In this document: positions 1 through 8,445 of the stretch, piece by piece | How positions within the stretch are numbered: the stretch's first letter is position 1 | Layout of the letters: each line of letters begins with the position of its first letter | Origin: Burkholderia sp. Ac-20365 | GTDB lineage: Bacteria; Pseudomonadota; Gammaproteobacteria; Burkholderiales; Burkholderiaceae | DNA length: 64,000 nucleotides | Direction: 5' to 3' | Assembly: GCF_017104715.1 (NCBI RefSeq) | Contig: NZ_JAAGPI010000006.1 | Location: 186,001 to 250,000 of the forward strand | Notes under the pieces: model-generated | Seen by the model: only the letters and a program-made list of their open reading frames with translations | Databases searched by the model: none | What the model was told of the DNA's origin: nothing | Translations under genes and position numbers: made by a program

Positions 1-514
1 GTAACCCGAGTTGCAACACGAGCTGACGATACGTCGCAAGCAGATGCTGATTGCCGACGCCTTCGACCATCGCGCCGTGCAACTGCACGTTGAGTTCGGT
101 ATAGCGCGCGAGATCGCGTGTTTTCTTCGCGGCTTTCATCTCCGCGATGATGTTCTTCAGTCTGGCGAGCGTGTCGGGCGGCATGTGATTCGCGAGCTTG
201 CGCGCGACGGATTCGTCGAGCATCGCGCGCACTTCGTAAATCTCTTCCGCTTCGCGCAGCGAAACGACACGCACGATCACGCCGCGATTCTTTTCCGTCT
301 TCAATAGCCCTGACGCTTCGAGTGCGCGGAACGCTTCGCGCACAGGGCCGCGCGACACGTTCAGGCGCGTGGCGATTTCGACTTCGTTGAGTTTTTCGCC
401 GGGCGCGAACTCGCCGGAAAGAATGCTGCGATGAAGACTTTCCTGCACGAGCATCGCAAGCGATTGACGCCGAAGGAGCTCGAAAGCGAGTGGCAGATTG
501 TTGTTGTCGTTCAT
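1..514 (-). CDS. GntR/FCD-family transcriptional regulator, 3' end cut by window edge
   Basis: The start codon lies at 512-514 on the minus strand, and the frame stays open through the left edge, so only about the first 171 residues are present. The N-terminus begins MNDNNNLPLAFELL. A winged helix follows at residues 20-75, with the helix LNVSRGPVREAFRALEASG and the wing LLKTEKNRGVIV typical of GntR proteins. After it comes the start of an FCD ligand domain (EIYEVRAMLDESVARKLA). From memory, the layout resembles the Burkholderia regulators found next to 2-aminoethylphosphonate genes. No phosphonate gene is visible here, so the effector is unknown. It is divergent from the binding-protein gene at 907, with 392 bp between them. 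Confidence 0.9.
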   Translation of the reverse strand, partial: MNDNNNLPLAFELLRRQSLAMLVQESLHRSILSGEFAPGEKLNEVEIATRLNVSRGPVREAFRALEASGLLKTEKNRGVIVRVVSLREAEEIYEVRAMLDESVARKLANHMPPDTLARLKNIIAEMKAAKKTRDLARYTELNVQLHGAMVEGVGNQHLLATYRQLVLQLGL

Positions 515-906
515 GGAGATCGATCCCGGAATGTGAACGGTCGTACATCGTCTCCAGGAACATTGCGGCAGGTTGTGTTTATTGTCAACAAAACGCGTCA
601 CACCTTCATATTTTCTGCGCCCAGAGCATCACCCGGCGAGCGTTCGTCAACGAACGCATGCCCGTCACCAGCCCGCCCACGGCCAGTCGGCGATTCCCGA
701 CGCACCCTCGAAAACCCTGGATCAATCCGGTTTTTTGATGCGTTGACATATGACGTCTTACCTAATACCTTGTGTCCGTGGCGCTCCCGGAAATCACGCT
801 CGCGGTCTACGCGGGTTGTCCGGTTTGGCCCGCCGTAACCGCAGCCGCGCGCGAATTGGCGCCGGACTGCCGCAGTCCATCCATTCGCAAACCGCTGAGG
901 AAACAC
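515..906. other. Noncoding divergent intergenic region
   Basis: These 392 bp separate the left GntR gene from the binding-protein gene. The plus-strand promoter and operator-like block at 743-771 lie inside. The ribosome binding site of the downstream gene (GAGGAAAC, about 896) is at the right end. An in-frame extension of the binding-protein frame back to 772 has no signal peptide or RBS and is read as noncoding. Nothing else was recognised. Confidence 0.6.
743..771 (+). promoter_or_regulatory. Sigma-70-like promoter with shared operator block (site A)
   Basis: TTGACA (743-748) is followed after 17 bp by TACCTT (766-771). The spacer contains a 12-bp near-palindrome, TATGACGTCTTA (749-760), centred on GACGTC. 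The string TTGACATATGACGTCTTAC (743-761) recurs with a 7-bp insertion upstream of hyuA (10708-10733) and in a degenerate form before the second GntR gene (3033-3052). The block is therefore probably an operator as well as a promoter. It would drive the binding-protein gene at 907. Confidence 0.6.
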
Positions 907-2079
907 ATGAAAACCGCGCTTTCATTCACCCGCTTCGCGTTGGCTATGTCGTTGGCTGCCGGCGCGCTCGCGTCCAGTCCCGCCGCGTTCGCGGACGACG
1001 TCACGATTGGCTTCGCAGCGCCGCTGACGGGCGGATCAGCGCACTACGGCGTCGATCTGAAGCGCGGCGTCGAACTCGCGCTCGATGACGCCAACGCGAA
1101 GAAGCTCGTGATCGGCGGGCAGCCGGTGCATTTCGTGCTCGACGCCGAAGACGATCAGGGCGACCCGCGCATGGGTTCGCAGGTCGCACAGAAGATGGTC
1201 GATTCGAAGGTCGTGGGTATCGTCGGACACTTCAATTCGGGCACCAGTATTCCGGCTTCGCGCATCTACAACGGCGCCGGCATTCCGATGGTTTCGCCGA
1301 CGGCGACCAACCCGACGCTGACGTCGCAGGGCTTTGGCAACGTGTTCCGCGTGGTCAACTCCGACGCGCAGATGGGGCAGCTTGCGGGTCATTCGGCTGT
1401 CAACGCGCTCAAGGGCAAGAGCATCGCCGTGATCGACGACCGGACCGCGTTCGGTCAGGGCATGGCCGACGAATTCGTGAAGGGCGTGCAGGCGGCCGGA
1501 GGAAAGGTCGTCGATCGCGAGTTCACGCAGGACAAGGCCGTCGATTTCAAGTCGCAACTCACACGCATCAAGTCGTTCAATCCGGATGTGGTGTTCTGGG
1601 GCGGTCTCGACCAGCAGGCGGGTTTGCTGATGAAGCAGATGCGCCAGCTTGGCATCAAGGCCGTGATGCTCGGCGGCGGCAGCTTCGAGAACGAAACGTT
1701 CCTGAAGGTGGCGGGCGAGAGCGCGGAAGGCGCGATGTCGTGGGACTACGGCATTCCGCTGTCGAAGATGAAAACGGGCCGTGAGTTCGACGAGAAGATG
1801 AAGGCGAAGTACAAGGAAGGCGTGGTTGCCTATGCGCCTTCCGCGTACGACGCGACGTGGGTGCTGATCAACGCAATGCAGAAAGCCAATTCGACCGATC
1901 CGAAAGTGTATGGCCCGCTCGTGAAGTCGGTTTCGTTCGAAGGCATCTCCGGCAACATCGCGTTCATGCCGAATGGCGACATGAAGGATCCGACGGCGAC
2001 TTTCTACAAGGTCGTGGGCGGCAAGTGGGTGCCACAGGCGGTTGCAGTCGGCGACAAGGTCGAGCCGCTGAAGAACTGA
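907..2079 (+). CDS. Branched-chain amino acid-type ABC transporter substrate-binding protein
   Basis: This is a 390-residue periplasmic solute receptor of the LivK/LivJ class (type I periplasmic fold). The ATG at 907 follows a GAGGAAAC RBS. It opens an export signal (basic start MKTALSFTR, hydrophobic core, cleavage near AFA-DD). The mature start DDVTIGFAAPLTGGSAHYG is the usual LivK opening, and GIVGHFNSGTSIPASRIY and PMVSPTATNP form part of the ligand cleft. No permease or ATPase gene is nearby, so it is an orphan receptor. It must share a transporter encoded elsewhere or serve a sensor. Its promoter carries the same block as the hyu operon, which suggests it captures that operon's substrate (inference). 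Confidence 0.9.
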   Translation: MKTALSFTRFALAMSLAAGALASSPAAFADDVTIGFAAPLTGGSAHYGVDLKRGVELALDDANAKKLVIGGQPVHFVLDAEDDQGDPRMGSQVAQKMVDSKVVGIVGHFNSGTSIPASRIYNGAGIPMVSPTATNPTLTSQGFGNVFRVVNSDAQMGQLAGHSAVNALKGKSIAVIDDRTAFGQGMADEFVKGVQAAGGKVVDREFTQDKAVDFKSQLTRIKSFNPDVVFWGGLDQQAGLLMKQMRQLGIKAVMLGGGSFENETFLKVAGESAEGAMSWDYGIPLSKMKTGREFDEKMKAKYKEGVVAYAPSAYDATWVLINAMQKANSTDPKVYGPLVKSVSFEGISGNIAFMPNGDMKDPTATFYKVVGGKWVPQAVAVGDKVEPLKN

Positions 2080-2099
2080 TATCCGTGTGAATGTATCAA

Positions 2100-2147
2100 C
2101 GGGCGACGCTGGAGCCTTTCAGGTTCCGCGTCGCCCGATTCATTTTG
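2100..2147. terminator. Probable bidirectional intrinsic terminator
   Basis: A perfect 10-bp inverted repeat (CGGGCGACGC at 2100-2109 with GCGTCGCCCG at 2128-2137) is followed by ATTCATTTTG. It lies between the convergent ends of the binding-protein gene (stop 2079) and the GntR gene (stop 2188), so it can serve both. Confidence 0.7.
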
Positions 2148-2187
2148 TCGCGCGATTAATTTGCCGCTGATACGAATAACGCGCAAC

Positions 2188-2940
2188 TTACTCGGTGCGC
2201 GTGCTCGTCAGATTGTGATACCGCTCGAGGCTTTCGTTCAGATGGCGCCGCATTGCGCGGCGCGCGGCGCTTTCATCCTGGCGTTCGATTGCATCGAGAA
2301 TGTCCGCGTGTTCGCGCTGAATGCGGCGAATGTACGTCTTGCGTTCCTTGGGATTCGCTTTCGCGTGCTTTAGCCGCAGATCTATGATGATCTCCTGGCC
2401 CAAGGTGCGCAGAATAGACGTGAAGTGCGGGTTCTCGGAACAGGTCGCGACGGCGAGATGAAATTCAAAGTCGGCGCGTGCGCATTCCTCGTCATTGTCG
2501 ACCGCGACGATTTCCATGCGTGCATAAACCTCTTTCAACGCACGCAAATGCGCTTCAGAGCGGCGCTGCGCTGCATACGCCGCACATTCCGTTTCCACAC
2601 CGATACGCAACTCGAGCACGTGCATCGAGTTATTCAGCGTGGTCGAATCGATGAAATCTTTTTCTTGCGAGAGGCTGGCCGCATCGGCGACGAATACACC
2701 GACACCGTGACGCGCGATCAGACGGCGCCCGAGTTTCAGCGACGCAACCGCTTCGCGCACGACAGTACGACTCACACCGAATTCAGTGCAGAGTTCAGGC
2801 TCAGTCGGCAATTTGGCGCCCGGCGCATATTCGCCACGATCGATTTTATCGTTCAGCGCCTGAATGACGAGTTCGGTCAGGCTGCGGCGTTTTCCCGAGC
2901 TCGCGGCCGATTTAAGGAGGGTTTCAGCGTCCAGAGTCAT
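2188..2940 (-). CDS. FadR-type GntR/FCD transcriptional regulator
   Basis: A complete 250-residue regulator. The winged helix (residues about 20-90) contains YAPGAKLPTEPELCTEFGVS and the recognition segment RTVVREAVASLK. A helical FCD effector domain follows, with metal-ligand style residues in ELRIGVETECAAYAAQRR and ADFEFHLAVATCSENPHF. FCD proteins usually bind sugar acids, carboxylates or amino acids. The gene follows the hyu operon in the same orientation after a 172-bp gap that contains its own copy of the shared operator block (3033-3052). It is therefore the leading candidate for regulating both the operon and the binding-protein gene. Confidence 0.92.
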   Translation of the reverse strand: MTLDAETLLKSAASSGKRRSLTELVIQALNDKIDRGEYAPGAKLPTEPELCTEFGVSRTVVREAVASLKLGRRLIARHGVGVFVADAASLSQEKDFIDSTTLNNSMHVLELRIGVETECAAYAAQRRSEAHLRALKEVYARMEIVAVDNDEECARADFEFHLAVATCSENPHFTSILRTLGQEIIIDLRLKHAKANPKERKTYIRRIQREHADILDAIERQDESAARRAMRRHLNESLERYHNLTSTRTE

Positions 2941-2998
2941 TCCGTGTGCTCCACACCGGATAAAGAACTCTGCAATTTACGGCTGCAGACATACCGCG

Positions 2999-3032
2999 AC
3001 GGCGCAGTATGTTTTTGTGTGACCTGCGCCGT
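2999..3032 (-). terminator. Inverted repeat after the hyu operon, possible terminator
   Basis: ACGGCGCAG (2999-3007) pairs perfectly with CTGCGCCGT (3024-3032) across a 16-base loop. It lies just past the last operon gene (stop at 3113) and before the GntR gene. There is no T-run, so termination is uncertain; it could instead be a regulatory stem next to the operator block. Confidence 0.35.
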
Positions 3033-3052
3033 ATGACATATTATGACTTTAC
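3033..3052. promoter_or_regulatory. Shared operator block, site C
   Basis: ATGACATATTATGACTTTAC resembles sites A and B: it shares TGACATAT, and TATGACTTTAC is a degenerate match to TATGACGTCTTAC. It lies about 93 bp upstream of the GntR start codon at 2940, where an autoregulatory site is expected. Confidence 0.45.
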
Positions 3053-3112
3053 CACAGCGGTGGTCGGCTCGCCGCCGCCCGTGTGCCAGACGGGGCGAGA
3101 CATTGCGATAGA

Positions 3113-3865
3113 TCAGGCGTAGATATAGCCGCCGCTGACGATCACGTTTTCGCCCGTTGCATAGCTGTTGCGCGCGCTTGCCATCATGACGACCCACTGC
3201 GCGATTTCTTCGGGTTCTGCTGCACGTCCCAGCGGATTCGCGGCGGCCAGTTCACCGAGGAAGCCTGCCTTCTTCGCCTTGTCGGTGGCGAACCCTGCGG
3301 GCGCGACGGAGTTGACAAGAATGCCGTCTTTGGCCACTTCCTGCGCGAACGATTTCGTCAGGCTCACGACAGCCGCTTTCGTCGCGGCGTAGTGCGCATT
3401 CTGCGGATGTGCCTTGAACGCATCGACTGATGTGATATTCACGATGCGGCCCGCCACATGCGCCTCGACCTTCGGACGGCTGCGCATATGTTCGATTGCT
3501 GCGACCATCATGTGATAGGTGCCTTTGATGTTGACGGCGTTCTCCAGATCCCATTCGTCGTCGGAGATGTCGAGGATCGGGCGGCGCGGATAGATTGCCG
3601 CGCTATTGATCAGGCAGTCTACGCGGCCAAGCGATTCGAGTGCCTTGCGAAACACTTCATGCGCGCTGCCTTTGCGCGTGATATCGCCGACTGCACCGAA
3701 CACGGTATGACCTTGCGATTTCAGCGCGCTCACGGCTTCGTCGAGCAGCGGTCCGTTCTTGTCGATCAGCGCAATGCTTTCCGCACCCTCGGCGAGCATC
3801 AGCTTTGCGACGGACAGACCAAGACCGGAAGCGCCGCCGACGATAACAACTCGTTGATTCTTCAT
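3113..3865 (-). CDS. SDR-family NAD(P)-dependent oxidoreductase
   Basis: A 250-residue classical short-chain dehydrogenase. The Rossmann motif is GGASGLG near residue 10, followed by NSAA in place of NNAG. The catalytic residues are S in NITSVDAF and Y/K in [14 protein letters not shown] at the C-terminus fits the usual end of the fold. Such enzymes oxidise or reduce hydroxyl/keto groups on sugars, acids or acyl-CoA; the substrate is unknown. It is the last gene of the minus-strand hyu operon, 33 bp after the other SDR, and is probably cotranscribed with it. Confidence 0.9.
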   Translation of the reverse strand: MKNQRVVIVGGASGLGLSVAKLMLAEGAESIALIDKNGPLLDEAVSALKSQGHTVFGAVGDITRKGSAHEVFRKALESLGRVDCLINSAAIYPRRPILDISDDEWDLENAVNIKGTYHMMVAAIEHMRSRPKVEAHVAGRIVNITSVDAFKAHPQNAHYAATKAAVVSLTKSFAQEVAKDGILVNSVAPAGFATDKAKKAGFLGELAAANPLGRAAEPEEIAQWVVMMASARNSYATGENVIVSGGYIYA

Positions 3866-3898
3866 GATTCGAATGTGTCCTGTTTCAAGGTGCGTGAA

Positions 3899-4639
3899 TT
3901 ACTTGACCGATACGATCTGCGAGCCGCCCGCGGCCTGGTCGGTCGGGAACACTTCCATGCGCGACACGTCGACGGCGTCGGGCAGTGCAATTGCTGTGGC
4001 GATCAGTTCGGCGATGTTCTCGGGCTGGATCGAACGATAGGCGTCGTAGAGCTTTTCGTTCGCGCCTTCTGCGCCGAGTGCCGTGCGATACAGACTCGTT
4101 TGTACGCGGCCTGGTGCGATTTCCGTGACGCGGACTTTGGTGCCCAGCAGATCACAACGCAGCGAATCGCAGAACATGCTGATGGCCGCTTTGGTTGCGC
4201 CATAGACAGCGGTATTCGGATGCGGAAAGCGTCCCGCGCTAGAGCCGATGAAAAACAGATGACCACGCTTGCGTTTGATCATGCCGTCGAGCGCCATATG
4301 CGCGAGGCGCAGCGGCGCGCGCAGATTGATATCGATCATGCCGTCGATATCCGCGAGTTCGCTTTCGTTGAATCGCGCAATAGCGGGCAGCAACCCCGCG
4401 TTATTCACGACGATGTCGATCTCGACGCGCTCAAAGAGATCGCGCAACGGCGCCGTGTCATGCAGATCCAGTGCGATCGGCGTTACGTTGCATTCGCGTG
4501 CGAGTGAGTCTAGTGCTTTGGCATCGCGCCCGAGTGCGTAGACCTGAAGCCCGTCATTGACGAGACGCTGTGCAACAGCACGCCCGATGCCACTGGATGC
4601 GCCCGTCACCAGCGCGCTTCGATACGGATGAGAAGTCAT
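3899..4639 (-). CDS. SDR-family oxidoreductase (YdfG/serine dehydrogenase-like)
   Basis: A 246-residue short-chain dehydrogenase. GASSGIG near residue 15 binds the cofactor, NNAG is intact, and the catalytic set is S in FIGSSAGRF with YGATK. The segment ELIATAIALPD near the C-terminus is shared with the YdfG group, which oxidises serine and 3-hydroxy acids. That resemblance is only a hint. It is internal to the operon, 32 bp after the FAD oxidoreductase gene and 33 bp before the next SDR. Confidence 0.9.
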   Translation of the reverse strand: MTSHPYRSALVTGASSGIGRAVAQRLVNDGLQVYALGRDAKALDSLARECNVTPIALDLHDTAPLRDLFERVEIDIVVNNAGLLPAIARFNESELADIDGMIDINLRAPLRLAHMALDGMIKRKRGHLFFIGSSAGRFPHPNTAVYGATKAAISMFCDSLRCDLLGTKVRVTEIAPGRVQTSLYRTALGAEGANEKLYDAYRSIQPENIAELIATAIALPDAVDVSRMEVFPTDQAAGGSQIVSVK

Positions 4640-4671
4640 ATTGTCAGTCTCTGCAAATAGTGACGATGCGC

Positions 4672-5868
4672 TCAGATCACGCCTTCTTCGAGGAAAGGCT
4701 TGTTCTCGATGACACGTTCATAGCCGAGCGGCGAGAGATCGAGCGAGCGGAACGCGCCATAGGTAATCCATTCGCTCAAGCCCCGGCCAATAGCAGGCGA
4801 TTGCTGCAAACCATGTCCGCTAAAGCCATTGGCAAACAGGAAGTTCTTCACTTGCGGATGCGGGCCGACTATCGCGTTGTGATCCAGCTTGCAGAAGTCG
4901 TAGTGACCTGCCCACGAATTGACGACCTTGATCGCTTCGAATGCGGGAATGCGTTCAGCGAGCGCAGGCCAGATGATCTCGTCGAACTCCGAGTGAATCA
5001 CGTCGAAGTCATCGACGTCAGCGAGCGGATCCGGTTCGGGATAGCAGCCCGTCAGGTAGTACTGGCCTTCGGGGCGGAAGAAGATGCCTGTCGTGTCGAT
5101 AGTGAGCGGAACCGTGCCTTGCAACGGCGTGCGGCAATCGAATACGAACAGACAACGCTTTCTCGGCTCGACGGGAATGTCGAGGCCCGCGAGACGTGCC
5201 ATCGCCGGACCACGTGTGCCTGCAGCATTCACCATCAGGCCACAACTGATGGATTCGCCGCTCTTCAGTTTGACGCCGGTGACGACAGAACCTTCGTGCA
5301 GTACATCGACGACTTCGTTTTCGATGTACTCAATGCCGAGCGAACGTGCCTTGCGACGCATGCCCTGAAGCAGGCCATAACTGTCGAACCAGCCTTCGCC
5401 GCTTTGTCCGTACACACCGTTCACGAGATCTTCTGTCTTTAGCCACGGAAAGCGCGCCTGCAATTTCTTCTGGTCGAGCAGGGCGACGTCGGCACCGCAT
5501 TCGCGCTGCGTCGCGTAATTACGTTCGAACATCGGCGCGCTCTTCGCATCGCCGAGATACAGATAGCCGTTTTCCTTGAATCCGAGTTCCGGAGCGTCGC
5601 CATCGACGGCCACGCGTTCATGGAAATTACGAATGAACTCCGTGCCGAACTGCGAGATCCTGATGTTCAGCGGATTCGAGAACTGATGACGGATCGACGC
5701 GCTCGATAGCGCAGTCGCGGACTTCGCATAAGTCCAGTCACGTTCGATCACCAGTACCGAGCCGTTGAAATCCGGATTGTTCGCGAGAAAGTACGCGGTC
5801 GCGCTGCCGACCACGGCGCCGCCTACGATCACCACGTCATAGTGAGACTTTGATGCTTGCTGTGCCAT
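4672..5868 (-). CDS. FAD-dependent oxidoreductase of the DAO (DadA/glycine oxidase-like) family
   Basis: 398 residues. The N-terminal dinucleotide motif VVIVGGAVVGSATAYFL is followed by the acidic end of beta-2 (VIERDWTYAKSAT). The C-terminal segment NGFSGHGLQQSPAIGRGLSEW is the second FAD-contact region of the D-amino-acid-oxidase family. Relatives oxidise the C-N or C-O bond of secondary amines, D-amino acids or 2-hydroxy acids. In this operon it may act on the amino acid or amine released by the ring-opening HyuAB enzyme (inference). The start at 5868 has only a distant GGAAG as RBS. There are 37 bp between it and the upstream gene. Confidence 0.88.
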   Translation of the reverse strand: MAQQASKSHYDVVIVGGAVVGSATAYFLANNPDFNGSVLVIERDWTYAKSATALSSASIRHQFSNPLNIRISQFGTEFIRNFHERVAVDGDAPELGFKENGYLYLGDAKSAPMFERNYATQRECGADVALLDQKKLQARFPWLKTEDLVNGVYGQSGEGWFDSYGLLQGMRRKARSLGIEYIENEVVDVLHEGSVVTGVKLKSGESISCGLMVNAAGTRGPAMARLAGLDIPVEPRKRCLFVFDCRTPLQGTVPLTIDTTGIFFRPEGQYYLTGCYPEPDPLADVDDFDVIHSEFDEIIWPALAERIPAFEAIKVVNSWAGHYDFCKLDHNAIVGPHPQVKNFLFANGFSGHGLQQSPAIGRGLSEWITYGAFRSLDLSPLGYERVIENKPFLEEGVI

Positions 5869-5905
5869 CTCAATGCTTCCAGAAAGTCGATCGGTTTAGC
5901 GGCGC

Positions 5906-6739
5906 TTACTTGTCGTTCGGTTTGTCTTCGAAATGGCCGTCAGCGGCGAACTGGCCACCCTGAAAACGCACTGCCGGATGTCGCGGGTCGCCGATGGGCG
6001 TGTTCGCATAGACCTCGGCGCGATACGCGTCGGCGGAATCCTGCGGGTGGTAGCCGAGATAACCGGCTTGCGTGTTGTCCCAGAAGTTCGCGCTGTTGTT
6101 CGAGTTGCCATAGACGATCATGTGACCGACGCTTGGCGTCATGATGGCCTGAATGCACAGATGCGAGAAGTCATCGTAGGAGAGCCACGTCGCAAGCATG
6201 CGCCGGTCCACCGGCTTCGGAAAACACGAGCCGATGCGCACGCATACCGATTCGAGGCCGAACTTGTCGAAGTAGTAGCGCGAGAGATTTTCGACGAACG
6301 TCTTGCTCACGCCGTACAGACTGTCGGGGCGCTGCGGCACGTTGGCGTCGATGGTCTGCACGCATTCGTAGAAGCCGATCGCGTGCACCGAACTCGCGTA
6401 GATCACGCGCTTTACGCCTTCCTGGCGCGCCGCTTCGTAGATGTGATAGCTGCCGACGATGTTCGAATCGAGGATCACCTGGAAGGTGTTCTCACGCGGT
6501 GCGCCACCCAGATGAATGACCATGTCGACGCCTTTCATCATCTCGAACACGGCGTCGCGGTCGGCCAGGTCGCTGACGAAAAGACGTTCGTTCGCGCGGG
6601 CTTCGCCGAGCGGTTCGCGATCATTGAGTGTCAGTGTTTCGGCATAAGGGCGCAGCGATTCGCGCAGCACAGAGCCGAGCGCGCCAGCAGCGCCCGTGAT
6701 CAGGATGTTCTTGAAAGGAGGCTTGGTGATGTCGGTCAT
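5906..6739 (-). CDS. Uronate dehydrogenase-like NAD-dependent epimerase/dehydratase-family protein
   Basis: 277 residues, extended SDR. The NAD motif is GAAGALG (residues 16-22), and the catalytic pair is Y142/K146 in LYGVSK. Length and many blocks (YEAARQEGVKRVIYASS, RIGSCFPKP, TWLSYDD) match bacterial uronate dehydrogenase, which oxidises galacturonate or glucuronate to the aldarolactone. One difference is visible: the usual Ser-Ser-Asn-His is here S116-S117-V118-H119, so a substrate-contact Asn is Val. The true substrate may differ from a uronate. AAGGAAC serves as RBS, 9 bp after the hyuB stop. Confidence 0.8.
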   Translation of the reverse strand: MTDITKPPFKNILITGAAGALGSVLRESLRPYAETLTLNDREPLGEARANERLFVSDLADRDAVFEMMKGVDMVIHLGGAPRENTFQVILDSNIVGSYHIYEAARQEGVKRVIYASSVHAIGFYECVQTIDANVPQRPDSLYGVSKTFVENLSRYYFDKFGLESVCVRIGSCFPKPVDRRMLATWLSYDDFSHLCIQAIMTPSVGHMIVYGNSNNSANFWDNTQAGYLGYHPQDSADAYRAEVYANTPIGDPRHPAVRFQGGQFAADGHFEDKPNDK

Positions 6740-6748
6740 GTCAGTTCC

Positions 6749-8431
6749 TTAGTGGCTCGCCGATGCGTTGAGCGTATCGAGCGTGAGGCCATAGTCGTCG
6801 CGCAATTGCGCTTCGGAGATGTACTCGTTGCGGATGTCGCGTAGCAACGCATCGTGATCGCGCTGTTCCGGCGATCCGACGCCACCGCCGCCAGGCAGCG
6901 ACAGCGTCACGCGTTCATGCTCGCCGACCGCCTGCGTGCCTTTGCCCTTCATCTTCGTGCCGTCGGACAGCGTGACCTGGCCTGGCGCGCCTGAATGACC
7001 GCCCGACTGTCCACGCGCAGGGTGATCGATACGATCGAACATCGCGTTGAAGCGGAAGTGATAACCGGCACGTGGCCCGATTTCGACGATCTGCCCGAGG
7101 CCGCCGCGCAGCTTGCCTGCGCCGCCCGAACCCGAGCGCATTTCCTTGCGCCACACGACGATCGGTCCAACCTGTTCGGTAGCTTCGACCGACATCGCGT
7201 GCACGCCGCTCGGAAACGCCGTTGCGGACAGGCCGTCCAGTTCCGCGCGCGCACCTGTGCCGCCGCTGTTGAACATCAGGATTTCGCTGCCTTTCAGGCC
7301 GGAACCTTCTTCGACGGGACGTGCGCTGACATGAAGATTCCACAACGCGCCTGAGCCTTCGGCAGGTACGCGGTCAGGCAGGATCTTGTGCAACGCGCCG
7401 AGCACGAGATCCGGCACGAAGTGGCCCAGCACGTGACGCACGGCGACAGGGCTAGGCCGTTGCGCATTGAGAATGCAGCCAGCAGGCGCCTGCACGCGGA
7501 ACGGCTCCAGCGATGCCGCGTTATTCGGCACTTCCGGCGCGATGATGCACTTCAGTCCATAGCACGCGTAAGCCTTTGCATAGAGCAGCGGCACATTGAT
7601 GCCGAAAGGACTGGCGGGCGACGTCCCTGCAAAGTCCGCAAGCAGATGATCGTTATCGACTGTCAGCGTCACGTTGAGCGTAACGGGCTTGTCGTAGCCA
7701 TCGAGTGTCATCGCGTTGGTCTGCGTGCCCTTCGGCAGCGCGGCGATGCGTTCGAGCGTCGCTTCACGGCTGCGCGTCAGAATGAATTCGCCGATGCCTT
7801 CGACATCCTTCAGATCGAATTCCTTCAGCATTTCGAGCAGACGCTTGTGGCCCGTCTCGTTGCACGACGCGAGCGCATACAGATCGCCGACAACCTTATC
7901 GGCCTCGCGCACGTTATTGCGCAGAATGTTGATCAGATCGCGATTGACTTCGCCGCGCTCGATCAGTTTCATGATCGGCACGAACAGGCCTTCTTCATAG
8001 ATCTCGCGCGAGTCGGGACCGAAGCCGCGTCCGCCGATATCGACCACGTGCGCGGTGCTGGCGAAATAGCCGATCAGTTCGCCGTGATGAAACGACGGAG
8101 ACACGACCGTGAAATCGTGAAGATGACCCGTGCCTTTCCACGGATCGTTGGTCAGGTAGACATCGCCTTCGTACATCCGGTCGATGCCGATGTCGTTCAT
8201 GAAATGCTCGACGGCTTCCGCCATCGTATTCACGTGGCCGGGCGTGCCCGTCACGGCTTGCGCGAGCATGCGGCCGCGCTTGTCGAAAATGCCCGCCGAG
8301 AGGTCGCCCGCCTCGCGTACGCTGGTGCTGAATGCCGTGCGGATCAGCGCCATCGCCTGTTCTTCCACCACGGAAATCAGGCGGTTCCACATCACTTGCA
8401 TGTGGATGGTGTCGAGATTGCCAAGGGACAT
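6749..8431 (-). CDS. hyuB: Hydantoinase/oxoprolinase subunit B (HyuB)
   Basis: 560 residues, the beta subunit of the ATP-dependent hydantoinase/5-oxoprolinase/acetone-carboxylase superfamily. The start MSLGNLDTIHMQVMWNRL follows AGGAGTAGAACC. Conserved segments include SVREAGDLSAGIFDKRGRML, YLTNDPWKGTGHLHDF and the glycine-rich end LPGGGGVGSPEQRD. It pairs with HyuA, 14 bp upstream, to open a cyclic amide or activate a ketone with ATP. The same reading frame extends upstream to 9442 without a break, but that part is antisense-free shadow over hyuA and lacks an RBS. Confidence 0.93.
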   Translation of the reverse strand: MSLGNLDTIHMQVMWNRLISVVEEQAMALIRTAFSTSVREAGDLSAGIFDKRGRMLAQAVTGTPGHVNTMAEAVEHFMNDIGIDRMYEGDVYLTNDPWKGTGHLHDFTVVSPSFHHGELIGYFASTAHVVDIGGRGFGPDSREIYEEGLFVPIMKLIERGEVNRDLINILRNNVREADKVVGDLYALASCNETGHKRLLEMLKEFDLKDVEGIGEFILTRSREATLERIAALPKGTQTNAMTLDGYDKPVTLNVTLTVDNDHLLADFAGTSPASPFGINVPLLYAKAYACYGLKCIIAPEVPNNAASLEPFRVQAPAGCILNAQRPSPVAVRHVLGHFVPDLVLGALHKILPDRVPAEGSGALWNLHVSARPVEEGSGLKGSEILMFNSGGTGARAELDGLSATAFPSGVHAMSVEATEQVGPIVVWRKEMRSGSGGAGKLRGGLGQIVEIGPRAGYHFRFNAMFDRIDHPARGQSGGHSGAPGQVTLSDGTKMKGKGTQAVGEHERVTLSLPGGGGVGSPEQRDHDALLRDIRNEYISEAQLRDDYGLTLDTLNASASH

Positions 8432-8445
8432 GGTTCTACTCCTGA

